Counted from the stretch's first letter, positions 34,938 to 43,909 are shown. The stretch: 64,000 bases of DNA from Candidatus Pseudomonas phytovorans (GCA_029202525.1 CP119325.1:385001-449000), one strand, 5' to 3'. Translations and numbers: made by a program. Notes: generated by a model not told the origin, from the letters alone.

Positions 34938-36851
34938 TTAGCTCTGCTCGACCCGGTTGCGCCCCTGCTCCTTGGCGCGGTACAGCGCCGCATCGGCGCG
35001 CTTGAGCACCTGATCGCCGCGCTCACCGGAACGGAACGCACCCAGACCGATGGAGGTGGTGATCACCACCCGCTCGCCCTTGAAGTGGAACGGGCAGGCT
35101 TCCACCGCGGCCCGTAGCACTTCCGCCACCTGGGCCGCCGCCGCTGGGGGTGTCTGTGGCAGCAGCAACACGAACTCTTCACCGCCGAAACGGGCGATGA
35201 AGTCACGGCCGCGCAGGCGCTTGCGCAGCTGGTCGGCGACAATCTTCAGTACTTTGTCCCCGGCCAGGTGCCCGTAACTGTCATTGATGCGCTTGAAGTG
35301 ATCCAGGTCGAGAATCGCCATGGCCAGATGGCCGCCGTTCTCTTGCCATTCGACTATTTCGCGCTCGACCCGCTCGCTCCAGGCCGCACGGTTAGGCAGG
35401 CCGGTGAGGGGGTCGAGCAGGGCTTTCTGGCGCTGTTCTTCAAGGTGCTCGCGGTAACCGAGCGCCTCGTGCTCCATGCTCGCCACCCGTTCGGACAGCC
35501 CGTGCAAGCGCCCCGCCAGCTCTTGCTCGCGGCGATCGCGCTCGTGTTTGTGCTCGTCCATGGTGATCAGCAAGCCTTCCAGGCGGTTTTCCAGGATGTG
35601 CTTGAGGCTGTCGACGTCGGCGGCGCCCTGCACACTGCTTTGCAACCCATCGACATGCTCGCGCAACTGGTTATCCAGCTCGCGGGCGGCGGAGCTGTTG
35701 TCGGCGTGACCGGCGCTAGCCTCGTGCAGGTGGCTCTGGAAGCCTTCCAGGCGCTCATTGAGTTGCTGCAGGTAGGTTTCGAATTCGTGCTGGCCACTGT
35801 CGGTGATCGCCAGCATGAGCACGGCGAGGTCATCCAGCACCGGGATCAGCTCATACCAGTTCAGGCCACGGGCGACTCGCTCGCGCATTTCCAGCGCCTG
35901 GGCCTTGTGCCGCTCGGGCAGGCTCAGGTCATCGAGCAGGCCGATCAGGGTCTTTTCGATGTGCGCAGCAACCTGGCTGTAGGGCGGCTCTACCGCGTAG
36001 GGCAGGGCGTAGGGTCCGTCTTCGCCGAAGGTTTCTTCAAGCGTGGGTGCCGGTTGTGCTTCTGCCAGCGGCTCGCTTGCGGCCGCCTCCGGTTCGGGCG
36101 CTTCATCCTGCAGCGGCAGCTGGGCGGCGGGTGGTTCAATTGTTTCGATCAGCGCCGGGCCAGACATCGCCGGCTCAGGTTCGGGCACTGCGGTCGGTTC
36201 GGCGCGAGGGGCTGAAAGCGGTTGCAGCGCATCCACATCGTCAGGCTGCGGGGCTTCGATACTGCCCTTTTCAGCCTGGGGCGACTCAGCAACAGGCACC
36301 GGCGTCGGCTCGCCTTGTGGGTCATCCTCACGGCTGCCAAACAGGCGTTGCAAAAAGCCGGGCCGGGCTTCGTCCTCTGGCTTGCCAAGGGCTGACAGCG
36401 CAAGGCCCTGCAAACCGCTCAACTCGCCTAACAGCGGCGGCAGCTCGCGGGACTGGGCAACACCACCCTCGAGTTTTTTCGCCAGTTTTTTCAACGGCCG
36501 CGAGATATCGCTGGGCAGCGGCAGGCCTTGCAGCTGGCCGACCAGCGCGGTCAACGCATCGCTGACCTGGTTCATGCGGGTTTCACGGCGCTGTTCGGAG
36601 TCGAGCACCGCCTTCTCCAGGCGCGGAATCAACCCGGCGAGGCCAGCGTCCATGTTGTCGCTGCGGATGACCTCGCGCATTTCCTTCATGCACTCGTCCA
36701 CCACCTTGTCACTGCCTTCGGCAGCCAGGGTGCTGCGCACCAGACCGCGACGCAGCAGGTCGAGACGGGCGTTCCAGCGGCGTTCGAGCTTTTCTTGCTG
36801 CTCGATGCTTTTAAGGTATTTTTCTTTCCAGCGCTCAGCGTCTTCAGTCAT
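34938..36851 (-). CDS. dgcH: GGDEF diguanylate cyclase (DgcH-like)
   Basis: A 637-aa cytoplasmic protein: helical N-terminus, a low-complexity Glu/Pro/Ala region (about 185-275), a long helical coiled-coil segment, then GGDEF domain with active-site GGEEF (about residue 550) and an RxxD inhibitory site (RGRD) five residues upstream. It is thus probably a product-inhibited cyclase. ATG 36851 is chosen; the longer frame begins with TTG. Position after the endonuclease-family gene matches PA5487 (DgcH) as I recall it. Confidence 0.88.
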   Translation of the reverse strand: MTEDAERWKEKYLKSIEQQEKLERRWNARLDLLRRGLVRSTLAAEGSDKVVDECMKEMREVIRSDNMDAGLAGLIPRLEKAVLDSEQRRETRMNQVSDALTALVGQLQGLPLPSDISRPLKKLAKKLEGGVAQSRELPPLLGELSGLQGLALSALGKPEDEARPGFLQRLFGSREDDPQGEPTPVPVAESPQAEKGSIEAPQPDDVDALQPLSAPRAEPTAVPEPEPAMSGPALIETIEPPAAQLPLQDEAPEPEAAASEPLAEAQPAPTLEETFGEDGPYALPYAVEPPYSQVAAHIEKTLIGLLDDLSLPERHKAQALEMRERVARGLNWYELIPVLDDLAVLMLAITDSGQHEFETYLQQLNERLEGFQSHLHEASAGHADNSSAARELDNQLREHVDGLQSSVQGAADVDSLKHILENRLEGLLITMDEHKHERDRREQELAGRLHGLSERVASMEHEALGYREHLEEQRQKALLDPLTGLPNRAAWSERVEREIVEWQENGGHLAMAILDLDHFKRINDSYGHLAGDKVLKIVADQLRKRLRGRDFIARFGGEEFVLLLPQTPPAAAAQVAEVLRAAVEACPFHFKGERVVITTSIGLGAFRSGERGDQVLKRADAALYRAKEQGRNRVEQS

Positions 36852-36878
36852 GCCCGGGTCCGCAAACGGTGATGGCAA

Positions 36879-37733
36879 TTAGCTCAAGACCGGCAGCGTA
36901 TCCACAGTCAATGCATCAGGCAATCGAATCTCGACAGCAACGGGAAGGTGGTCGGAAATTGGCCGCGCCAACACCTCGACACGCTCCAGCGTAAGGCTTG
37001 AGCTGAGCAGGATATGGTCCAGGCAACGCTGCGGTCGCCAGCTAGGGAAGGTCGCTTCGACTTGCGGGGCGACCAGGCCCAGATCGCGCAGTGGCGAGTG
37101 CTCCAGCAGGTCGGTGGCATGGGTATTCATGTCGCCCATCAGCACTTGATGGCGGTAACCGCCAATCAGCTCGCGGATGTAGCCCAATTGCAGGGCGCGG
37201 GTCTTGGCGCCTAGCGCCAAGTGCATCATCACCACGATCAGCGCATCTTCGCCTTCACCGAAACGCACCAGGATCGCCCCGCGGCCGGCCGGGCCGGGCA
37301 ACGGGTGATCTTCGAGCAATTGCGGCTTCAGGCGGCTAAGCACGCCATTGCTGTGCTGGGCGAAACGCCCGAGATTGCGGTTGAGTTGCTGGTACCAGTA
37401 GGGGAAGGCGCCAAGATGAGCCAGGTGCTCGACCTGGTTGACATAACCTGAACGCAGGCTGCCACCGTCGGCTTCTTGCAAGGCCACCAGGTCGAAGTCG
37501 CTCAGCAACTCACCGATTTTCTGCAGGTTGCCGGCACGCCCGTTGTGCGGCAGCAGGTGCTGCCAGCTGCGGGTCAGGTAATGCCGGTAGCGCTCGGTGC
37601 TGATGCCCACCTGGATATTGAAGCTGAGCAGCCGCAGGCGACCATCCTCGGGCAGGCCAGAGGCCTGCAGGTGATGCTCGTTGACCTGCGGCTGGTGCAG
37701 GCCAATGCCACGCGTGGTTCTAAAGCGGGGCAT
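36879..37733 (-). CDS. Endonuclease/exonuclease/phosphatase-family protein
   Basis: A 284-aa protein of the EEP fold, with LRLLSFNIQVG, LVALQEAD, GDMNTHA and the C-terminal ISDHLPVAVE motif, all core metal and catalytic positions. No signal peptide is visible. It could act on nucleic acids, lipids or sugar phosphates. It lies 12 bp after the dsbA stop and 27 bp before dgcH, so the three probably share a transcript. Confidence 0.86.
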   Translation of the reverse strand: MPRFRTTRGIGLHQPQVNEHHLQASGLPEDGRLRLLSFNIQVGISTERYRHYLTRSWQHLLPHNGRAGNLQKIGELLSDFDLVALQEADGGSLRSGYVNQVEHLAHLGAFPYWYQQLNRNLGRFAQHSNGVLSRLKPQLLEDHPLPGPAGRGAILVRFGEGEDALIVVMMHLALGAKTRALQLGYIRELIGGYRHQVLMGDMNTHATDLLEHSPLRDLGLVAPQVEATFPSWRPQRCLDHILLSSSLTLERVEVLARPISDHLPVAVEIRLPDALTVDTLPVLS

Positions 37734-37745
37734 GGGTTACGCCGC

Positions 37746-38378
37746 CTACTTGGCGGCGCGCTCCTTGTCGATCAGCTGGTCGGCGACGTTCAGCACCCCT
37801 TCCGGCCCGCCTGCGGTGCCCAGGTCGAAGCGGTACTTGCCATTGACGACCATGCTCGGTACGCCGGTGATTTCATACTTCTTCGCCAGTTCCTTGGCCT
37901 GGTTGACCTGGCCCTTGATGGCGAAAGAGTTGAACGTGGCGAGGAACTTGTCCTTGTCCACACCTTGGGTGGCGAGGAAGTCAGCCATGTCCTTCGGGTC
38001 AGTCAGGCGTTTGTGCTGGTTCTGGATGGCGTCGAACACCGCGGCGTGCACCTTGTGCTCGACGCCCATGGCTTCGAGGGTCAGGAACATCTGGCCGTGT
38101 GCGTCCCATGGGCCACCGAACATGGCCGGTATGCGCTTGAAGTTGACATCCTGGGGCAGTTTTTCGACCCATGGGTTGATGACCGGCTCGAAGTGGTAGC
38201 AATGTGGGCAGCCGTACCAGAACAGCTCGACCACTTCGACCTTGCCAGGCACGGAAACCGGAACAGGGTTGCTCAGCTCAATGTATTCCTTGCCGGCAAC
38301 AGGCTCGGCGGCCTGAACGGCAGTCATACCAAATACGCTGGCGGCGACCAGCGCAGCGCTGAGAATCAGTTTACGCAT
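37746..38378 (-). CDS. dsbA: Thiol:disulfide interchange protein DsbA
   Basis: A 210-aa periplasmic protein with a signal peptide (about 1-23) and the thioredoxin active site CPHC (Cys57-Cys60). It inserts disulfides into exported proteins. The length fits the family. A good ribosome site (AGGAGTAAAG) precedes ATG 38378. It lies downstream of the cytochrome c4 gene but is separated from it by a terminator. Confidence 0.95.
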   Translation of the reverse strand: MRKLILSAALVAASVFGMTAVQAAEPVAGKEYIELSNPVPVSVPGKVEVVELFWYGCPHCYHFEPVINPWVEKLPQDVNFKRIPAMFGGPWDAHGQMFLTLEAMGVEHKVHAAVFDAIQNQHKRLTDPKDMADFLATQGVDKDKFLATFNSFAIKGQVNQAKELAKKYEITGVPSMVVNGKYRFDLGTAGGPEGVLNVADQLIDKERAAK

Positions 38379-38474
38379 GCTTTACTCCTGAGCATTCATG
38401 GGTCGCCACGACGCGCCCTGTACTGAGACAGGCCGGGAAGGGCTCGAGTTCTGTAGTGTAACGGCTGCGCACGG

Positions 38475-38500
38475 AAAAAAGGGCAGCCCAGCCGCCCTTT
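38475..38500 (-). terminator. Terminator after the cytochrome c4 gene
   Basis: On the minus strand AAGGGC-N9-GCCCTT is followed by TTTT. It lies about 30 bp past the cytochrome c4 stop. Confidence 0.85.
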
Positions 38501-38529
38501 CATCATTGGCCTACAACATTAACTGAAAG

Positions 38530-39147
38530 TTAATGCAGGCCCTGGATGTAGCTGGCCAACGCTTCGATATCGTGGTTGCTCAGCTTGCCGGCGATGGTGC
38601 GCATGGTCATCGCGTCGCCATCGTTGGTCCGTACGCCCTCGCGGAACTCGGTCAACTGCTTGGTTACGTATTGCGAGTGCTGCCCGCTCAGGTGCGGGAA
38701 GCCGGCCAAAGCGATGCCCCCGCCGTTCGGCGAATGGCAGCCGGTGCAGGCAGGCATGCCTTTTTCCAGGTCGCCACCGTTGAACAGCGCACGGCCACGG
38801 TCGACCAGCTTGGGATCAGCGGCACCCACGCTGCCTTTCTGGCTGGCGAAGTAGGCGGCAATATCGGCCAGGTCCTGGTCGCTGAACGCAGCCAGCATGC
38901 CGGTCATCTCCAGCACCGTTCGGTTGCCCGACTTGATGTCGTGCAGTTGTTTTTCCAGGTAGCGCTGGCCCTGGCCGGCCAGTTTCGGGAAGTTCGGCGC
39001 CAGGCTATTGCCGTCGGGGTTGTGACAGGCACCACAGACGGCTGTCTTGGCCTGACCGGCGGCGGCATCGCCTTTGACAGGTTGCGCAGCAGTGGCCGCA
39101 CCTGCGACACCCAGGGTCAACAGCAGACTCACGACTAGTTTGTTCAT
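38530..39147 (-). CDS. Diheme cytochrome c4
   Basis: A 205-aa exported protein with a signal peptide (about 1-20) and two heme c sites: CGACH (38-42) and CTGCH (134-138), with the symmetrical two-domain layout of cytochrome c4. It passes electrons from the bc1 complex to terminal oxidases in the periplasm. Neighbouring dsbA and a c5-like cytochrome fit a periplasmic redox context. Confidence 0.94.
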   Translation of the reverse strand: MNKLVVSLLLTLGVAGAATAAQPVKGDAAAGQAKTAVCGACHNPDGNSLAPNFPKLAGQGQRYLEKQLHDIKSGNRTVLEMTGMLAAFSDQDLADIAAYFASQKGSVGAADPKLVDRGRALFNGGDLEKGMPACTGCHSPNGGGIALAGFPHLSGQHSQYVTKQLTEFREGVRTNDGDAMTMRTIAGKLSNHDIEALASYIQGLH

Positions 39148-39178
39148 CAGCTAATCCAACACGGCTAAGGGTGAAATG

Positions 39179-39550
39179 TTATGTATCGGGACTGCCGCTC
39201 ATCCAAAGGATGACCAAACGGTAGTCCTCGGCACTGCAGTCCATGCACAATCCACGCGGCGGCATAGCCTTGAAACCCTGGGTCACGTGCTTCACCAGTA
39301 CGTCCATGCCTTGCGCCAGCCTTGGCTCCCACGTTGCCCGGTCACCCTGTCTGGGCGCCTGTGGCAACTGCCCGGCGTGACAGGCCGCACACGTGCGGTT
39401 GTACAACGCCTTGGGATCCTGTGTAGCCTGTGCGCTGAAATACGGCAGGAACATACCGACAGCTAGCAGCCATTTCGCCCAGCGAAACGACCTGACAGGG
39501 TTGGGGGACGCGCTGCGTTCTAATGCGCAAGCTATAGTTCGGCACCCCAT
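39179..39550 (-). CDS. Cytochrome c5-like monoheme protein
   Basis: A 123-aa exported protein with a long N-region, a hydrophobic segment (KWLLAVGMFLPYFSAQA), then heme site CAACH (54-58). A second pair CMDC (102-105) is characteristic of cytochrome c5, where it forms a disulfide. The start at ATG 39550 follows AAGGAGAGCGG; a longer frame overlaps engB. The heme-ligand Met is probably Met96 (KAMPP). Confidence 0.86.
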   Translation of the reverse strand: MGCRTIACALERSASPNPVRSFRWAKWLLAVGMFLPYFSAQATQDPKALYNRTCAACHAGQLPQAPRQGDRATWEPRLAQGMDVLVKHVTQGFKAMPPRGLCMDCSAEDYRLVILWMSGSPDT

Positions 39551-39674
39551 GCCCGCTCTCCTTCGCTGGGAGAATGGGCACACAAAAACTGGGGCATTAT
39601 ATACTTCTGTCAGCCAAACGGAAACGACACCGCTTGCCAGCCTAGGCTTTGGCAACACCCACATCGGATATCCC

Positions 39675-40307
39675 ATGCAAGTCAAGAACCCCATCCTCGG
39701 CCTCTGCCAGAAAGCCACATTCGCCCTCAGCGCAGCCAAGGTCGAACAATGCCCGGACGACCAGGGTTACGAGGTGGCTTTTGCCGGCCGCTCAAACGCC
39801 GGCAAATCCAGCGCCCTCAACACCCTGACTCATGCCAGCCTGGCGCGTACCTCGAAAACTCCGGGGCGCACCCAGCTGTTGAATTTCTTCAGTCTGGACG
39901 ATGAACGGCGTTTGGTCGACCTGCCGGGCTACGGTTATGCAAAAGTGCCGATTCCGCTCAAACAGCACTGGCAGAAACACCTGGAAGCCTACCTGGGTAG
40001 CCGTGAGTGCCTGCGCGGCATCATCCTGATGATGGACGTGCGCCACCCGATGACCGACTTTGACAAGATGATGCTCGACTGGGCCAAGGCCAGCCGCATG
40101 CCGATGCACATCCTGCTGACCAAAGCCGACAAGCTCACCCACGGCGCGGGCAAGAACACCTTGCTTAAAGTACAGGCCGAAATCCGCAAAGGCTGGGGCG
40201 ATGCTGCGACCATCCAGCTGTTCTCGGCACCCAAGCGCCAGGGCGTGGAAGATGCCTACCGGGTGCTGGCGGGCTGGATGGAGCTGGAAGACAAGCCAGT
40301 GGCCTAA
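39675..40307 (+). CDS. engB: Ribosome-biogenesis GTPase EngB (YihA/YsxC)
   Basis: A 210-aa GTPase with G1 AGRSNAGKSS (about 37-46), a G2 Thr in TPGRTQ, G3 DLPGYGY and G4 TKADKL. It acts in large ribosomal subunit assembly. Start ATG 39675 is used; longer frames read into the cytochrome gene. The engB-sRNA-polA neighbourhood is conserved in gamma-proteobacteria. Confidence 0.94.
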   Translation: MQVKNPILGLCQKATFALSAAKVEQCPDDQGYEVAFAGRSNAGKSSALNTLTHASLARTSKTPGRTQLLNFFSLDDERRLVDLPGYGYAKVPIPLKQHWQKHLEAYLGSRECLRGIILMMDVRHPMTDFDKMMLDWAKASRMPMHILLTKADKLTHGAGKNTLLKVQAEIRKGWGDAATIQLFSAPKRQGVEDAYRVLAGWMELEDKPVA

Positions 40308-40327
40308 TGCCTGCCACACCCCGCTTT

Positions 40328-40414
40328 TGTGGGAGCGGGCTTGTCCCGCGAAGCAGGCGACGCGGTGGATGGCACCGGCGTTGCCGGTGTTCGCGGGACA
40401 AGCCCGCTCCCACA
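40328..40414. repeat. REP pair (inverted, tails outward)
   Basis: Copies at 40328-40352 and 40390-40414 with core GCGGGCTTGTCCCGC and its complement. Unlike most pairs here, the CTCCCACA tails face outward. Confidence 0.85.
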
Positions 40415-40450
40415 AGAGGAACTACAACGCCTGCGGGTCAAATTCCGGGC

Positions 40451-40495
40451 AAAAAAAACCCCGGACTTCGTATGGGGAGGGGGAAGTTCGGGGTC
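40451..40495 (-). terminator. Terminator of the ErsA-like sRNA
   Basis: CCCCGaACTT pairs with AAGTcCGGGG, followed by eight T's. An alternative 8-bp stem CCGGACTT/AAGTCCGG shares the same 3' arm, so two folds compete. Confidence 0.85.
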
Positions 40496-40580
40496 CAAGT
40501 CCGGACCGCTAGGGCGGGGTCCAGATATCTGCCAACACTTAACACAACATAGGAGCATCGAAGGGCTTCACCAGCCATTC
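40451..40580 (-). ncRNA. ersA: ErsA / Spot 42-position small RNA
   Basis: The engB-polA gap is the conserved location of Spot 42 in enterics and ErsA in P. aeruginosa. On the minus strand, a promoter-like pair (-35 GAACTA at 40609-40614, -10 TCAGA at 40587-40591, 17-bp spacer) predicts a start near 40580. A terminator (CCCCGAACTT/AAGTCCGGGG followed by eight T's) ends at about 40451. That gives about 130 nt, close to the known ErsA length. A C-rich loop (CCCCCTCCCC at 40474-40485) resembles the ErsA target-binding region. Primary transcript ends are inferred. Confidence 0.75.
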
Positions 40581-40586
40581 AGTAAC

Positions 40587-40614
40587 TCTGAGTTCCGCTT
40601 CACCGGTTTAGTTC
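40587..40614 (-). promoter_or_regulatory. Sigma-22 (AlgU/AlgT)-like promoter of the sRNA
   Basis: Minus strand: GAACTA (40614-40609), 17-bp spacer, TCAGA (40591-40587). This agrees with the AlgU consensus GAACTT-N16/17-TCTRA at most positions. ErsA of P. aeruginosa is known to depend on AlgU. Confidence 0.6.
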
Positions 40615-40639
40615 CGAAGCCCTGAAAACTATTTGCGAT

Positions 40640-40653
40640 AGTTTCATGAAACT
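40640..40653. repeat. 14-bp perfect palindrome AGTTTCATGAAACT
   Basis: It lies between the polA stop and the sRNA promoter and overlaps an AACTAT/ATAGTTT hairpin (40627-40644) that may end polA transcription. Either structure could form. Confidence 0.5.
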
Positions 40654-40729
40654 TCAGCACCAATGGCACTGAGCGGTGCCAGGATCCGCGTCACTACGCC
40701 GCCGATCCTACACAGCTTTCCCGGCTCAA

Positions 40730-43477
40730 TCAGTGAGCTTCGTCCCAATTCGCACCAATTCCTGCTTCCACCAACAGCGGCACATCCAGTTCCGCAGCTC
40801 GGCTCATGTGCTGGCGAATTTCATCTTTCACCTGCTGCACCAGGTCCTCGCGCACCTCAAGTACCAGTTCGTCGTGTACCTGCAGGATCACCCGGGCATC
40901 CAGCCCGCTCTCGCTCAGCCAGTTATCCACATTGACCATGGCCCGCTTGATGATGTCGGCGGCCGTGCCCTGCATCGGCGCGTTGATCGCAGTACGCTCG
41001 GCGCCCTTGCGCAAGGCCGGGTTCTTGGCGTTGATGTCTGGCAGATACAGCCGGCGGCCAAACAGGGTTTCGACAAAGCCCTGCTCGGCGGCCTGGGCGC
41101 GGGTGCGCTCCATGTAGGCCAGCACGCCCGGGTAGCGGGCGAAGTAGCGGTCGATGTAGTCCTGCGACTGCTTGCGATCAACGCCGATCTGCTTGGCCAG
41201 GCCAAAGGCGCTCATGCCGTAGATCAGGCCGAAGTTGATGGCCTTGGCCTTACGGCGCTGGTCGGTGGTGACGTTCTCCAGGGCAACACTGAACACTTCC
41301 GCTGCCGTGGCCCGGTGCACGTCGAGGTCGTTACGGAAGGCGTGCAGCAGGCCTTCGTCCTTGGCCAGGTGGGCCATGATGCGCAGCTCGATCTGCGAGT
41401 AGTCCGCCGCCAGCAGCTTATAGCCTGGGCTGGCGATGAACGCCTGGCGGATACGCCGGCCTTCGGCGGTACGGATCGGAATGTTCTGCAGGTTCGGGTC
41501 GCTCGACGACAGCCGTCCAGTGGCGGCTACAGCCTGCTGGTACGACGTGTGGATACGCCCGGTGCGTGGATTGATCTGCCCCGGCAACTTGTCGGTGTAG
41601 GTGCTCTTTAGCTTGCTCAGGCTACGGTACTGCATCAGTACCTCAGGCAGCGGGTAACCTTGCTCGGCCAGTTCGTCGAGCACAGCCTCGGCGGTGGATG
41701 GCTGGCCCTTGGCGGTCTTGCTCAGCACCGGCATACCCAGCTTGTCGTAAAGGATCGAACCCAGCTGCTTGGGCGAGCCAAGGTTGAATTCCTCACCGGC
41801 CAGCGCGTAGGCACGCTGCTCCAGTTCAGCCATCTTCACGCCCAGTTCACCGCTCTGTACGTGCAGCAGTGCGGCATCGACCAGTGCGCCCTGGCGTTCG
41901 ATCTTGGCCAGCACCGGCACCAGCGGCATCTCGATGTCCATCAGCACCGGCTGCAGGCTCGGCGTTTGCGCCAGGCGGGCCTGCAGCGCCTGGTGCAGGC
42001 GCAGGGTGATGTCGGCGTCTTCAGCTGCGTAAGGGCCGGCCTTGTCCAGGTTGATCTGGTTGAAGGTCAGCTGTTTCGTGCCCTTTCCGGCAATCTGCTC
42101 GAACGTGACGGTGGTGTGGTCGAGGTACTTCTGCGCCAGGCTATCCATGTCGTGACGGGTGGCGGTGGAGTTCAACACGTACGATTCAAGCATCGTGTCG
42201 TAGGCCACGCCGCGCATTTCGATGGCGGGCGAGCCATTGGCGAGGATGTTGATGTCGTACTTGGCGTTCTGCCCGACCTTGGCCTTGGCCGGGTCTTCCA
42301 GCAGCGGCTTCAGTGCCAGCAATACGGCCTCGCGGTCCAGCTGGTCCGGTGCACCTTCGTAGTCGTGGGCCAACGGCACATAGGCTGCCTCATGGGCCGC
42401 GACCGCGAAAGACAGGCCCACCAGCTGCGCCTTCTGGGCGTCCAGGCCGGTGGTCTCGGTATCGAAGGCGAACAGCGGCGCCTGGCGCAGCTTTTCCAGC
42501 CAGGCATCGAAACGGGCCTGGTCGAGGATGGTTTCGTACTTCGGCTCGACCTTGGCCGCGGGCTCCTCGACGGGCGCAACCTCATGACCCGCCCTGGCGG
42601 CATCACGCTGCACATCGGCAACCCAGCTCTTGAACTCCATCTCGGTGTACAGCGCCTGCAGCGCTTCGCGGTCTGGTTCACCACACACCAGCGCATCCAC
42701 TTCGACATCCAGCGGTACATCGACCTTGATGGTGGCCAGCTCGTAGGACAGGAACGCCGCGTCCCGGTGCTCCTCAAGCTTGGCTGGCAAGGTCTTGGCG
42801 CCACGGATGGCCAGTGCCGGGACCTTGTCCAGGTTTTCATACAGGTCGCTAAGGCCGCCGCCAATACCGGTCAGCAGGCCCACGGCGGTTTTTTCGCCCA
42901 CGCCCGGCACGCCGGGGATGTTGTCGACCTTGTCGCCCATCAGGGCCAGGAAATCGATGATGTGCTCCGGGCCGACGCCAAATTTCTCATGCACGCCAGC
43001 CACGTCCAGTACGCTTCCGGTCATGGTATTGACCAAGGTAATGTGCCCGTCTACCAGCTGCGCCATGTCCTTGTCACCGGTCGAGATGATCACCGGGCGG
43101 CCTTTGGCGGCGGCGCTGCGCGCCAGGGTACCGATGACGTCGTCGGCCTCGACACCCTCGACGCACAGCAGCGGGTAGCCCAGTGCCCTCACGCTGGCAT
43201 GCAACGGCTCGACCTGCACCCGCAGGTCGTCAGGCATGCTCGGGCGGTTGGCCTTGTACTCGGCGAACATGGCATCGCGGAAGGTACCGCCCTTGGCGTC
43301 GAACACCACCGCGAACAGGCTGTCGGGGTACTGCTTGCGCAAGCTCTTGAGCATGTTCAACACACCCTTCACCGCACCGGTCGGCATGCCCTTGGACGTG
43401 GTCAGCGGCGGCAGCGCGTGGAAGGCGCGGTACAGGTAGGAGGAACCGTCCACCAGGACGAGGGGGGCTTGGCTCAT
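40730..43477 (-). CDS. polA: DNA polymerase I
   Basis: A 915-aa full-length enzyme: 5' nuclease (about 1-290), 3'-5' exonuclease with DTETTG (about 350), and polymerase with motif A DYSQIELRIMAHL, motif B RRKAKAINFGLIYG and motif C QVHDELVLEV. It performs repair synthesis and Okazaki primer removal. Start ATG 43477; the longer frame would add 20 non-homologous residues. Its stop is next to the sRNA region. Confidence 0.97.
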   Translation of the reverse strand: MSQAPLVLVDGSSYLYRAFHALPPLTTSKGMPTGAVKGVLNMLKSLRKQYPDSLFAVVFDAKGGTFRDAMFAEYKANRPSMPDDLRVQVEPLHASVRALGYPLLCVEGVEADDVIGTLARSAAAKGRPVIISTGDKDMAQLVDGHITLVNTMTGSVLDVAGVHEKFGVGPEHIIDFLALMGDKVDNIPGVPGVGEKTAVGLLTGIGGGLSDLYENLDKVPALAIRGAKTLPAKLEEHRDAAFLSYELATIKVDVPLDVEVDALVCGEPDREALQALYTEMEFKSWVADVQRDAARAGHEVAPVEEPAAKVEPKYETILDQARFDAWLEKLRQAPLFAFDTETTGLDAQKAQLVGLSFAVAAHEAAYVPLAHDYEGAPDQLDREAVLLALKPLLEDPAKAKVGQNAKYDINILANGSPAIEMRGVAYDTMLESYVLNSTATRHDMDSLAQKYLDHTTVTFEQIAGKGTKQLTFNQINLDKAGPYAAEDADITLRLHQALQARLAQTPSLQPVLMDIEMPLVPVLAKIERQGALVDAALLHVQSGELGVKMAELEQRAYALAGEEFNLGSPKQLGSILYDKLGMPVLSKTAKGQPSTAEAVLDELAEQGYPLPEVLMQYRSLSKLKSTYTDKLPGQINPRTGRIHTSYQQAVAATGRLSSSDPNLQNIPIRTAEGRRIRQAFIASPGYKLLAADYSQIELRIMAHLAKDEGLLHAFRNDLDVHRATAAEVFSVALENVTTDQRRKAKAINFGLIYGMSAFGLAKQIGVDRKQSQDYIDRYFARYPGVLAYMERTRAQAAEQGFVETLFGRRLYLPDINAKNPALRKGAERTAINAPMQGTAADIIKRAMVNVDNWLSESGLDARVILQVHDELVLEVREDLVQQVKDEIRQHMSRAAELDVPLLVEAGIGANWDEAH

Positions 43478-43552
43478 GAGCAGAATCAACCTTTTCGACG
43501 GGTCCGGCGCTAGAATAGCCAGAATCATTGACGACAAAGGGACTAGGTTATC

Positions 43553-43840
43553 ATGCGTACACTCAATCGCCTGTTACTGCTCGGCCTGTTGGCAACCACG
43601 CCAGTCGTCACCCTGGCGGCGGACGACGCCCCCTCGGCCGATCCCGAGGTGACCATTCGCACGGAAGGCGACAAAACCATCCAGGAGTACCGGCAGAACG
43701 GGTTCCTGTATGCGATCAAGATCACGCCGAAAAACGGCAAGCCTTATTTCCTGGTACGCGCCGATGGTACTGATGCCAATTTCATTCGATCCGACCAGCC
43801 GGACATGCTGATTCCGTCCTGGAAGATCTTTGAGTGGTAA
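43553..43840 (+). CDS. DUF2782 exported protein
   Basis: A 95-aa protein with a signal peptide (about 1-22) and the DUF2782 domain (VTIRTEGDKTIQEYRQNGFLYAIKI, then GKPYFLVRADGTD). It diverges from polA across a 75-bp gap and precedes thrB by 69 bp. Unknown function; the order polA-DUF2782-thrB is the one I recall in other pseudomonads. Confidence 0.88.
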   Translation: MRTLNRLLLLGLLATTPVVTLAADDAPSADPEVTIRTEGDKTIQEYRQNGFLYAIKITPKNGKPYFLVRADGTDANFIRSDQPDMLIPSWKIFEW

Positions 43841-43909
43841 TCTGACGCGCACCGTTCACATCAACCCGGCACTTCCCGGCGGAAGTGCCCGTATGGGCAA
43901 TTTTTCATC

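Larger units (their letters stand above)
40308..40729. other. Intergenic region between engB and polA
   Basis: A 422-bp gap that holds a REP pair, a small-RNA gene with its terminator and promoter, and a 14-bp palindrome next to the polA stop. No protein gene is seen. Confidence 0.8.
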
